Below, one piece after another: positions 15,864 through 23,803 of a stretch of 64,000 bases of DNA (position 1 is the first letter of the stretch; the number at the start of each line of letters is the position of its first letter). The notes beneath the pieces were generated by a model. It saw only the letters and a list, made by a program, of their open reading frames with translations. It had not been told where the DNA came from and did no database searches. The stretch lies in NCBI RefSeq assembly GCF_046267875.1, contig NZ_CP176502.1, positions 186,001 to 250,000 on the forward strand, in the 5' to 3' direction. This DNA is from Mannheimia glucosida. Its GTDB lineage: Bacteria; Pseudomonadota; Gammaproteobacteria; Enterobacterales; Pasteurellaceae. A program made the position numbers and the translations under genes.

Positions 15864-16683
15864 TAACGCTCCCCTTATCTGTTTCCATTTCGTCTAAAAC
15901 CGCCGCAAATTGTCCGCCAAGTAATACCACCTGCCAACTTAACTGAATCCATAACAGCATAATCGGTAACACCGCTAATGCTCCATAAATTGCCTGATAA
16001 GACGGAAAAGCAGTAATATACCAAATAAAGGCTTTCTTCCCTAAGGTAAAGAAAATCGCTGCCATTAATGCCCCGATAGCAGCGTGTATAAATTTTACCT
16101 TTCTAATCGGAATAAATTTATACACTAAGGTAAAAAGTAACCAAATTAATAAAAACGGCGTCAATTCTAATAAATGCTGCCCGAGCGATAACGCCCCACT
16201 TCCATTAAAAATAGAAAGCGACATCACATAGGTGCTAATTGCAATACTCGCGCCGGCAAGCAGCGGCCCAAACAGCAAAATGAGAAAATAAAGCAAAAAA
16301 GAGAACCACATCGGGCGCTGACGATTATCGTGCCAAATGGTATTCAATGCCTCATCAATACTCTTAATCAGCATAATAGTAACCACAAATAAGCCGATAA
16401 AACTTACCAGCCCCATTTGTTTAGCATTACTGACAAACAACTCAATGTATTCCGACACCATCTCGCTCGCACTCGGGGCAAAGTTGTCATAAATGAACGC
16501 TTTTAACTGCTCGTTTGCTTCGTGGAAAATCGGAAAAAAGGTAAAAATGGAAAACAGCACGACAATAAACGGCACTATCGCCAGCATTGTGCTATAAGTG
16601 AGATAACCGGCTGAAATCGCAATGTTATTTTCATTATAACGCTTGGCAAAGAGCTTAATAAATCTCCACAGTCGATTTAACAT
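15838..16683 (-). CDS. yihY: YihY/UPF0761 (BrkB-like) inner-membrane protein
   Basis: The 281-residue protein has about six membrane helices and the family pattern SAGYLTYSTMLAIVPF near the N-terminus. It belongs to the YihY/BrkB group; the old link to ribonuclease BN has been withdrawn and the function is unclear. It starts 1 base after the proA stop and overlaps dtd at its other end, conserving the yihY-dtd pairing seen in E. coli. Confidence 0.88.
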   Translation of the reverse strand: MLNRLWRFIKLFAKRYNENNIAISAGYLTYSTMLAIVPFIVVLFSIFTFFPIFHEANEQLKAFIYDNFAPSASEMVSEYIELFVSNAKQMGLVSFIGLFVVTIMLIKSIDEALNTIWHDNRQRPMWFSFLLYFLILLFGPLLAGASIAISTYVMSLSIFNGSGALSLGQHLLELTPFLLIWLLFTLVYKFIPIRKVKFIHAAIGALMAAIFFTLGKKAFIWYITAFPSYQAIYGALAVLPIMLLWIQLSWQVVLLGGQFAAVLDEMETDKGSVNDRLNSAG

Positions 16684-16684
16684 C

Positions 16685-17923
16685 TTAACCTCTCACCAAA
16701 TAATCGCCTTCACACACCCATTTGTAGGTGGTTAAGGCTTCTAATCCCATCGGGCCACGAGCGTGTAATTTTTGTGTGCTAACCGCCACTTCCGCACCTA
16801 ACCCAAACTCACCACCATCGGTGAAACGGGTACTAGCATTAATATAAACCGCCGCTGCATCAACCTGTTGTACAAATTGACGGGCAAGTTGGTAGTCAGA
16901 GGTTAAAATCCCCTCTGAATGCTGCGAACCATAGTGGCGGATATGCTCTACCGCTTGTTGCAAGTCATTTACCACTACCACATTAAGATCAAGCGATAAC
17001 CACTCTCGGCTCAATTTTTCCTGATCAAGCGGTTCAATTCCCTCAATTTTTTGTAAATCGTTACTGTGAATGGTGACGCCAAGCTGTTGCATTTTCGCGA
17101 CCAATTTCGGCAAAAATTCCACCGCAATCGCTTTTTCCACCAACAACGTCTCTAGCGTATTGCAAGTACTTGGGCGTTGCGTTTTAGCATTGGCGATGAG
17201 CTCAAGAGATTTCTCCTGATCCGCCGTTTTTTCCACAAACAGATGGCAAACCCCAATGCCGCCCACAATTACCGGAATGGTCGAATTTTCTTTGCAGAAT
17301 TGATGTAAACCTGCTCCACCTCGAGGGATCACCATATCAATGTAGCGATCCAATTTCAGTAACTCTAACAATAAGGCTCGATCCGGATCCGTCACCGCCT
17401 GCACTGCCAATTTCGGCAAGCCGGCTTTTTCTAACGCATCTTGCACTACATCAACCAACACAGCATTGGTAAATTTGGTCTCTTTACCGCCACGCAAAAT
17501 CACCGCATTGCCGGTTTTGAGGCATAATGATGCCACATCAATCGTTACATTCGGGCGAGCTTCATAAATGGTTAAAATCACCCCGAGCGGCACACGCTGG
17601 CGTTCGATTTTCAAACCGCTGTTTAATACGCCACCGTCCATCACCTGCCCGACAGGATCCGCTAATTTGGCAACGTTTCGCACATCGTTGGCAATGCATT
17701 TCAGCCGATCTTCATTCAACAATAAACGGTCAATAATCGCCAATGAAATTCCTTGTGCCTGAGCAAATTCAACATCTTTGGCATTGGCGTATAAAATTTC
17801 TTCTGCCCGTTGCTCAAGGCTGTCAGCAATCGTGAGTAAGGCTTGGTTTTTCTGTAGGTTGCCAAATTGGGCCAGCTCAAAACTGGCTTGTTTGGCTTGC
17901 TGGGCAAGTTCTATCATCTGCAT
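16685..17923 (-). CDS. proA: Gamma-glutamyl phosphate reductase
   Basis: The 412-residue enzyme catalyses the NADPH-dependent second step of proline synthesis. It has the aldehyde-dehydrogenase fold with the catalytic Cys in QRPSTCNTLETLL, the VIPRGGAGLHQF loop and the C-terminal FTDGGEFGLGAEVAVSTQKLHARGPMGL region. No proB is adjacent. A second Met two codons downstream is a possible alternative start. First gene of the proA-yihY-dtd operon. Confidence 0.95.
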   Translation of the reverse strand: MQMIELAQQAKQASFELAQFGNLQKNQALLTIADSLEQRAEEILYANAKDVEFAQAQGISLAIIDRLLLNEDRLKCIANDVRNVAKLADPVGQVMDGGVLNSGLKIERQRVPLGVILTIYEARPNVTIDVASLCLKTGNAVILRGGKETKFTNAVLVDVVQDALEKAGLPKLAVQAVTDPDRALLLELLKLDRYIDMVIPRGGAGLHQFCKENSTIPVIVGGIGVCHLFVEKTADQEKSLELIANAKTQRPSTCNTLETLLVEKAIAVEFLPKLVAKMQQLGVTIHSNDLQKIEGIEPLDQEKLSREWLSLDLNVVVVNDLQQAVEHIRHYGSQHSEGILTSDYQLARQFVQQVDAAAVYINASTRFTDGGEFGLGAEVAVSTQKLHARGPMGLEALTTYKWVCEGDYLVRG

Positions 17924-18228
17924 AAGTTTCTTCTCATTGATTAATTACGCCATAATCTAACACGTTCTTTTATATGAAGAAATATGCAAAAGCCAAGAAA
18001 ATTGGATAAAATGGGGGAATTTGTGAGATAAGGGAAATTTACGCTCGATCCAGTTCCCCTCTTTAGCAAAGAGGGGTTAGGGGAGATTTGGCAGAGGTAA
18101 TTTTACGCTCATACGAAACATTAATATCGTAATCAAATCTCCCCCTGCCCCTCTTTTCTAAAGAGGGGAGCAACTCAGGAACGAAAATCAACTTTATCTC
18201 GTCTCATATAATATAACTAGGCATAACA
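17924..18228. other. proA-mutL divergent intergenic region
   Basis: This 305-bp gap holds a composite inverted repeat (18053-18170) and, close to mutL, a TATAAT at 18207-18212 with no good -35. No RNA gene or small ORF is evident. Confidence 0.5.
18053..18170. repeat. GC-rich hairpin repeat (CCCCTCTTT family), full copy
   Basis: A left hairpin CCCCTCTTT-AGC-AAAGAGGGG is followed by TTAGGGGAGATTTG, about 45 bases of spacer, CAAATCTCCCC and a right hairpin CCCCTCTTTTCTAAAGAGGGG. The two halves are inverted relative to each other, so the whole can fold into a long stem. A shortened relative is at 49302-49331. Confidence 0.75.
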
Positions 18229-20142
18229 ATGACACCCAACACTCCAACACAGCTAATCCACATTCTTCCGCCTCAACTGGCAAACCAAATTGCTGCCGGC
18301 GAGGTGGTAGAACGTCCTGCATCTGTCGTAAAGGAGCTGGTGGAAAACAGTTTAGATGCCGGAGCCAATACCATTCAAATCGATATCGAAAAAGGTGGCT
18401 CTCAGCTTATCCGCATTCGAGATAACGGCTGTGGTATCAGCAAGCAAGATTTACCGCTGGCACTCGCTCGCCACGCCACCAGTAAAATCAGTAGCCTAGA
18501 AGATTTAGAGTCGATTTTAAGCCTCGGCTTTCGGGGCGAAGCGTTAGCAAGTATCAGCTCGGTTTCACGTTTAACACTTACCTCTCGCACCGCAGAGCAA
18601 ACCGAAGCGTGGCAAGCCTATGCACAAGGGCGGGAAATGGCGGTGGAAATTCAACCTGCCTCGCACCCGATTGGCACAACCATTGAAGTAGCAAATCTGT
18701 TTTTTAACACTCCTGCACGGCGTAAATTTTTACGCACCGATAAAACCGAGTTTGCTCATATTGACGAAGTGATTCGTCGCATTGCTCTGGCTAAGCCAAA
18801 CGTGAGTTTTACCTTAAGCCACAATGGCAAAATCGTCCGCCAATATCGCAAAGTAGCGGACAATTCAGTTGAGCAACAACAAAAACGGGTTGCCGCCATT
18901 TGCGGTGATGAGTTTATTCAACATTCCACTTATATTGACTGGCAACACGGGGATCTACACCTGCACGGTTGGGTTGGCTCACCGGCTCTTGCCCGTCTAC
19001 AAAACGACCTTTGCTACAGCTATGTGAACGGGCGAATGATGCGGGATAAAACCATCAACCACGCCATTCGCCAAGCCTACGGCGACAGCATTGCGAGTGG
19101 TTACTATCCGGCTTTTGTGATCTTTTTGGATTTAGACCCGACAATGGTTGATGTAAACGTTCATCCTGCCAAGCACGAAGTGCGTTTTCATCAAGGAAGA
19201 CTGGTACATGACTTTATTTTGCAAGGCGTACTCAACAGCCTGCAACAAACCCAACCTACGTTTGAACTGCGAAATGAAGTGAACGAGCCGTTACCGAGCT
19301 ATGTGCAAGATAGCTATATTCAAGATACTAATCGCCAAGCCGCAGGGCAAAATATTTTTGTGTCGCAAACCGTTCCACAAGCGGTCGAATTTACGCAAAA
19401 AAATGCAAATCGCCCAAGCTATACGCCTAAATTTGAAAGAAACTCCAGCGTGAGTTCATCTGCTCAAAAATGGTATAAGGAATTGGTGGGTGGCGATTTG
19501 CATGAGACAACACCAACCATCAAACCTCAAAATCCTATTATTGAGCCCAAAATAGAAGCCCAAACCGAGCTCCAAAAAGAGTCTCAGACAAAAGCAGAGG
19601 TTTCGCAAAAAATCACGCAAATTGCACCACTTGCAAGCCACCATTCACAAGCCTTGTCGATTGTAAAAAACCAAGCGGTGTTAATTAAAGAAGAGGAAGA
19701 TTTTTATCTGCTTTCATTGGCAACATTAGCCGAGCTTAAACTCAAGCTACAACTGGAAAAAGGGCAATCTCAAGCGTTGTTGATCCCACTGAATCTCAGT
19801 TTAGATCACCAACAAACCGAACGCTGGCAACAGACCAAAGAAGATCTGACCACACTTGGCTTTTCGATCAGCGAAAAACAGTGGCAAGCCCAAACACGGC
19901 TCACAGTGCTTTCGGTGCCACAAGCCGTCCGAGAGCAAAATCTGCAACAGCTTTTATTTGCCCTGTTCAACCAAACACAAGCGGTCAATTTAGCCGAATT
20001 TTTTGCAAAAAAATGTGAAAAATCCACCGCTTGCACGCTTAGTGATGTGATTGCTTTGCTCTCAGAAATTGAGCTTTATGCAAATGGGAAAAAAGAGCTG
20101 GAGGGAATAAGGAAGGAAGTGGATTTTTCCTCTTTTCTATAG
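18229..20142 (+). CDS. mutL: DNA mismatch repair protein MutL
   Basis: The 637-residue protein has the GHKL ATPase N-terminus (NQIAAGEVVERPASVVKELVENSLDAGA, DNGCGI, GFRGEALASI, NTPARRKFL) and a divergent Gln/Thr-rich linker before a C-terminal dimerisation domain. It couples MutS recognition to MutH and UvrD. Three uptake-signal cores lie in its 3' half (near 19380, 19978 and 20026). It opens the mutL-miaA-hfq-hflX cluster conserved in gammaproteobacteria, here interrupted by a toxin-antitoxin pair. Confidence 0.96.
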   Translation: MTPNTPTQLIHILPPQLANQIAAGEVVERPASVVKELVENSLDAGANTIQIDIEKGGSQLIRIRDNGCGISKQDLPLALARHATSKISSLEDLESILSLGFRGEALASISSVSRLTLTSRTAEQTEAWQAYAQGREMAVEIQPASHPIGTTIEVANLFFNTPARRKFLRTDKTEFAHIDEVIRRIALAKPNVSFTLSHNGKIVRQYRKVADNSVEQQQKRVAAICGDEFIQHSTYIDWQHGDLHLHGWVGSPALARLQNDLCYSYVNGRMMRDKTINHAIRQAYGDSIASGYYPAFVIFLDLDPTMVDVNVHPAKHEVRFHQGRLVHDFILQGVLNSLQQTQPTFELRNEVNEPLPSYVQDSYIQDTNRQAAGQNIFVSQTVPQAVEFTQKNANRPSYTPKFERNSSVSSSAQKWYKELVGGDLHETTPTIKPQNPIIEPKIEAQTELQKESQTKAEVSQKITQIAPLASHHSQALSIVKNQAVLIKEEEDFYLLSLATLAELKLKLQLEKGQSQALLIPLNLSLDHQQTERWQQTKEDLTTLGFSISEKQWQAQTRLTVLSVPQAVREQNLQQLLFALFNQTQAVNLAEFFAKKCEKSTACTLSDVIALLSEIELYANGKKELEGIRKEVDFSSFL

Positions 20143-20183
20143 CATTATGATATACTTATTAGTGTTCATTCTAGGAGGGGAAA

Positions 20184-20474
20184 ATGACTCCATCTCAACT
20201 ATTAAAAATCAAGCAAAAGGAAATTATGGCAATTAGCCGACAATTTGCAGTGGAAAATTTGCGAGTATTTGGTTCTGTTGCTAAAGGATTAGATACCGAA
20301 AAAAGTGACTTAGATATTTTGGTAGATCCGACACCTAAAACCACAATGCTTGACCTATGTGGTTTGCAAATGGAGCTAGAAGAATTACTTGGCATTAGAG
20401 TCGATGTTTTAACTCCCCGTAGTTTGCCTGAAAAATTTCGCCAGCAAGTTTTAAATGAAGCAAGAGCCTTATAA
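20184..20474 (+). CDS. MntA-type nucleotidyltransferase antitoxin
   Basis: The 96-residue protein is a minimal nucleotidyltransferase with the signature G30-S31 then SDLDILV (Asp42 and Asp44 as metal ligands). In characterised HEPN-MNT modules the MNT partner adds AMP to a tyrosine of the HEPN toxin and so neutralises it. A strong ribosome site (AGGAGGGG) precedes the ATG. The stop overlaps the start of the HEPN gene (TAATG), the usual arrangement of this module. Confidence 0.85.
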   Translation: MTPSQLLKIKQKEIMAISRQFAVENLRVFGSVAKGLDTEKSDLDILVDPTPKTTMLDLCGLQMELEELLGIRVDVLTPRSLPEKFRQQVLNEARAL

Positions 20475-20833
20475 TGAGTGTTGAGTATCGTATTCCTGAT
20501 TATCTCGAAAAAATTCATAGTTTATGTTTAGACATTCAAGCCTTTATTGATGGAGTATCACTTGAAGAGTTTTTAGACGATAAATGTATTGAAAACGCAG
20601 TTGCAATGAGTTTGATCGCAATGGGTGAGATAGTGACGGTAATTCATCATAAACACCCTGAATTTTTAGTAGAAAACAAGCATATACCTTGGAAATATAT
20701 GCGTGGAATGCGTAATATTATTGCACACGGTTATTTTGAATTAGATTTTGAAGTGATCTACGAAACAGCAAGCGAATCCATTCCTGAATTATCAAAGCAA
20801 ATTGAAGCATTAATTGAACAGTTAGAACATTAA
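20474..20833 (+). CDS. HEPN domain (DUF86) toxin, HepT-like
   Basis: The 119-residue all-helical protein has the HEPN RNase motif R-x4-H-x-Y as Arg80, His85, Tyr87 (RNIIAHGYF). HepT toxins cleave RNA, and the Tyr of the motif is the target of AMP transfer by MntA. It is translationally coupled to the upstream MNT gene and followed by a hairpin terminator. All catalytic residues are intact, so the pair should be functional. Confidence 0.85.
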   Translation: MSVEYRIPDYLEKIHSLCLDIQAFIDGVSLEEFLDDKCIENAVAMSLIAMGEIVTVIHHKHPEFLVENKHIPWKYMRGMRNIIAHGYFELDFEVIYETASESIPELSKQIEALIEQLEH

Positions 20834-20836
20834 CCC

Positions 20837-20860
20837 AAAGCGAACCTTGTTGTTCGCTTT
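20837..20860 (+). terminator. Intrinsic terminator after the HEPN gene
   Basis: AAAGCGAAC-N6-GTTCGCTTT forms a perfect 9-bp stem followed by a T-rich stretch. It isolates the toxin-antitoxin pair from miaA. Confidence 0.75.
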
Positions 20861-20883
20861 ATTATTTCAAAATAAATAACACA

Positions 20884-21837
20884 ATGACTCAAAAACCCCT
20901 TGCCCTTTTTTTAATGGGGCCGACTGCCTCCGGTAAAACCGATTTAGCCATTGCTTTACGCCAAGAATTGCCGGTTGAAGTAATCAGTGTCGATTCCGCC
21001 TTAATTTACAAAGGAATGGATATTGGCACGGCGAAGCCAAGCAAGGAAGAACTTGCCCTTGCACCGCATCGCTTGATTGATATTTTAGACCCAGCTGAGA
21101 GTTATTCGGCGATGAATTTCCACGCTGATGCGTTGCGTGAGATGGCAGATATTACCGCACAGGGTAAAATTCCGCTCTTGGTGGGAGGGACAATGCTTTA
21201 TTACAAAGCATTGCTTGAAGGGTTATCTCCCCTGCCCTCTGCCGATCCAGCCATTCGGGCTGAAATCGAAAGCCGAGCGGCACAACACGGCTGGGCAACA
21301 TTGCATCAAGAATTAGTGAAAATCGACCCGATTGCCGGTGCCAGAATTAACCCCAACGACAGCCAGCGGATCAACCGAGCGTTAGAAGTTTTTTACATTA
21401 CCGGCAAAACGATGACCGAACTTACTGCTCAGCAAGGTGAGGCTCTACCTTATAATATCTTACAATTTGCAATCGCTCCTCAAGATCGTGCAGTTCTACA
21501 CCAACGGATTGAACAACGCTTTCACAAAATGATTGAGCTAGGCTTTGAAGAGGAGGTCAAGCGGTTATTTTTACGCAAAGATTTGCATATTAATTTGCCC
21601 TCGATTCGCTGTGTGGGCTACCGCCAAATGTGGGAATATTTGCAAGGCGATATTTCGCTCGATGAGGCGATCTTTAAAGGCATTTGTGCCACCCGCCAGC
21701 TGGCAAAACGGCAGATTACTTGGCTGCGTGGCTGGCAAGGCGAACTGACTTGGTTAGATAGTTTAGCTCCGACCAGTTCTAAAGCAAAAATGGTGGAAAA
21801 GATCGATCATTATTTAAAGAATTGTGATAATATCTAA
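20884..21837 (+). CDS. miaA: tRNA dimethylallyltransferase
   Basis: The 317-residue enzyme adds an isopentenyl group to A37 of tRNAs reading UNN codons. The P-loop GPTASGKT is at residues 12-19, followed by ISVDSALIYKGMDIGTAKP and DSQRINRALEV, the DMAPP- and tRNA-binding regions. It lies upstream of hfq as in E. coli, 68 bp apart. The upstream gap is only 23 bp after the HEPN terminator, leaving little room for a separate promoter. Confidence 0.96.
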   Translation: MTQKPLALFLMGPTASGKTDLAIALRQELPVEVISVDSALIYKGMDIGTAKPSKEELALAPHRLIDILDPAESYSAMNFHADALREMADITAQGKIPLLVGGTMLYYKALLEGLSPLPSADPAIRAEIESRAAQHGWATLHQELVKIDPIAGARINPNDSQRINRALEVFYITGKTMTELTAQQGEALPYNILQFAIAPQDRAVLHQRIEQRFHKMIELGFEEEVKRLFLRKDLHINLPSIRCVGYRQMWEYLQGDISLDEAIFKGICATRQLAKRQITWLRGWQGELTWLDSLAPTSSKAKMVEKIDHYLKNCDNI

Positions 21838-21905
21838 ACGCCTTTGGCACTTATCGCATTATTTGGTGTCTTAAAAATCACACAACTATAAAAAGGAAAA
21901 TAACA

Positions 21906-22178
21906 ATGGCAAAAGGTCAATCTTTACAAGATCCATATTTGAATGCACTTCGTCGTGAGCGTATTCCTGTTTCAATTTATTTAGTTAACGGCATTAAATT
22001 ACAAGGTCAGATCGAGTCGTTCGACCAATTTGTGATTTTATTAAAAAATACTGTAAGCCAAATGGTGTATAAACACGCTATTTCAACGGTTGTTCCTGCC
22101 CGTGCGTTATCGCATAACAATAACAACCAAACCCAACATGCTCAACCGGCTACTGACACGGCTGAACAAGCGGAATAA
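21906..22178 (+). CDS. hfq: RNA chaperone Hfq
   Basis: The 90-residue Sm-like protein forms a hexamer that pairs small RNAs with mRNAs. The Sm1 (QDPYLNALRRERIPVSIYL) and Sm2 (YKHAISTVVP) motifs are complete. The disordered C-terminal tail is short and rich in Asn/Gln/Thr. AAAGGAAA precedes the ATG. hflX begins 19 bp downstream. Confidence 0.97.
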   Translation: MAKGQSLQDPYLNALRRERIPVSIYLVNGIKLQGQIESFDQFVILLKNTVSQMVYKHAISTVVPARALSHNNNNQTQHAQPATDTAEQAE

Positions 22179-22197
22179 CAACATTAGTACTCAACCA

Positions 22198-23583
22198 ATG
22201 TTAAACGAATCATTGCCAAACTCAGAAGAAAATTCTGCGTTTGGCTTTGCTTTATCTGAAGCAAGCCAAACTACAGAAGCCGCCTCGCCTACCGATCCAG
22301 AAAATCAAGATAAAGCCATTTTGGTGCATCTCTATCTCGGGCAACATAAAGATGTTGAAAATTTGCTGGAATTTAAAACGCTGGCAGAATCTGCCGGTGT
22401 CGAAGTGCTGGCAACGCTTACCACCAGCCGCCAAAGTCCGCATATCAAATATTATGTGGGGCAAGGCAAAGCGGAGGAAATTGCCGAAGCGGTAGAACAA
22501 CTCGGGGCAACAGTAGTGCTGGTGAACCATCAACTTAGCCCGGCTCAGACCCGTAATTTGCAATCGTTATGCGGCTGCCGTGTGGTGGATAGAACCGGCT
22601 TAATTTTGGATATTTTCGCTCAACGGGCAAGATCGCACGAGGGCAAACTACAAGTCGAGCTGGCACAACTTCGCCATTTATCGACCCGTTTGGTTCGCCG
22701 AGTTACTAATCAAGACCAACAAAAAGGCGGAGCAGTTGGCTTGCGTGGTCCAGGTGAAACACAGCTCGAAACCGATCGCCGTTTGATTAAAGTGAGAATC
22801 CAACAGTTACTCAACCGCTTGGAAAAAGTCAGCAAGCAACGCAATCAAAATCGAAAAACCAGACAAAAAGCCGATATTCCAACGGTATCCTTAGTGGGCT
22901 ATACCAATGCCGGCAAATCTACCCTGTTTAATGCGATTACCCAAGCCGGCGTTTATGCTGCCGATCAACTTTTTGCGACCCTTGACCCGACTTTACGCCG
23001 GATTCAGGTGCAAGATGTCGGCACGACAATTCTTGCCGATACGGTAGGTTTTATCCGTTTTCTACCGCACGATTTAGTTTCAGCCTTTAAATCTACCCTG
23101 CAAGAAACCACCGAAGCTACTTTACTGCTCCACGTCATTGACGGCTCAGACGAACGCAAAAACGAAAATATTGATGCGGTAAATCAAGTGCTGGACGAAA
23201 TCGGAGCGTTAGATATACCTACTTTATTAGTATTCAATAAAATCGATAAATTAGAGGGTGTAGAACCGCATATTGAACGCAATGCTGATGGTATGCCAGT
23301 TGCGGTGTATCTTTCCGCTCAAGAAAATAGCGGCGTTGAGTTGTTATTCCAAGCCATTCAAGAAAGGCTTCGCAGTAACTTAGTGTGTGAAAACTTGCTC
23401 CTCCCGGTTACTGCCGGTGCAATTTACGCACAATTTAAAGCGGAAAACTGCATTAAAACCGAGCATTTCAATGATTTTGGCGAACGGATTATCGCTATTG
23501 AAATTAACGAAGTGCAATGGAACAAATGGGTGAAACAATTTCCGGATCTAGCCGAATATATTGAACTGGCAAAATGGGGGTAA
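22198..23583 (+). CDS. hflX: GTPase HflX
   Basis: The 461-residue translational GTPase splits stalled or stress-damaged ribosomes. The N-terminal HflX domain (LVHLYLGQHKD onward), the glycine-rich linker (GLRGPGETQLETDRRL) and the G domain (G1 GYTNAGKST, G3 DTVGF, G4 NKID) are complete. The ATG at 22198 is chosen; an upstream in-frame ATG at 22138 overlaps hfq. About 35 residues before the conserved domain are polar and not shared with E. coli HflX. Confidence 0.93.
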   Translation: MLNESLPNSEENSAFGFALSEASQTTEAASPTDPENQDKAILVHLYLGQHKDVENLLEFKTLAESAGVEVLATLTTSRQSPHIKYYVGQGKAEEIAEAVEQLGATVVLVNHQLSPAQTRNLQSLCGCRVVDRTGLILDIFAQRARSHEGKLQVELAQLRHLSTRLVRRVTNQDQQKGGAVGLRGPGETQLETDRRLIKVRIQQLLNRLEKVSKQRNQNRKTRQKADIPTVSLVGYTNAGKSTLFNAITQAGVYAADQLFATLDPTLRRIQVQDVGTTILADTVGFIRFLPHDLVSAFKSTLQETTEATLLLHVIDGSDERKNENIDAVNQVLDEIGALDIPTLLVFNKIDKLEGVEPHIERNADGMPVAVYLSAQENSGVELLFQAIQERLRSNLVCENLLLPVTAGAIYAQFKAENCIKTEHFNDFGERIIAIEINEVQWNKWVKQFPDLAEYIELAKWG

Positions 23584-23620
23584 TTAATCTCACTTCTGAG
23601 TAAGTTATATTTAAATTATG

Positions 23621-23676
23621 CAAGCGGTCAATTCTTTACGTTTTTTGGCAAAAAAGTGTAAAGAATTGACCGCTTG
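23621..23676. terminator. Paired uptake-signal terminator after hflX
   Basis: CAAGCGGTCAATTCTTTAC (23621-23639) pairs perfectly over 19 bp with its reverse complement at 23658-23676. This is the longest uptake-signal hairpin in the window, placed between hflX and the convergent adhesin gene. Confidence 0.8.
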
Positions 23677-23706
23677 TTTTATCCATTAAATCCAATTTAG
23701 CCAATA

Positions 23707-23755
23707 AAAAATCCCTCAAATAAACCAGATTTCCCCGTTCTATTTGAAGGATTTT
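23707..23755 (-). terminator. Terminator after the adhesin gene
   Basis: AAAATCC-TCAAATA and TATTTGA-GGATTTT pair (one bulge on each side); on the minus strand the stem is followed by TTTTTTATT. A second small hairpin (TTCTTCCCC...GGGGAAGAA, 23761-23785) lies between it and the stop codon. Confidence 0.7.
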
Positions 23756-23803
23756 ATTTATTCTTCCCCAAAAGTGGGGAAGAAAAGCTTAATCAAGCAG
23801 TTA

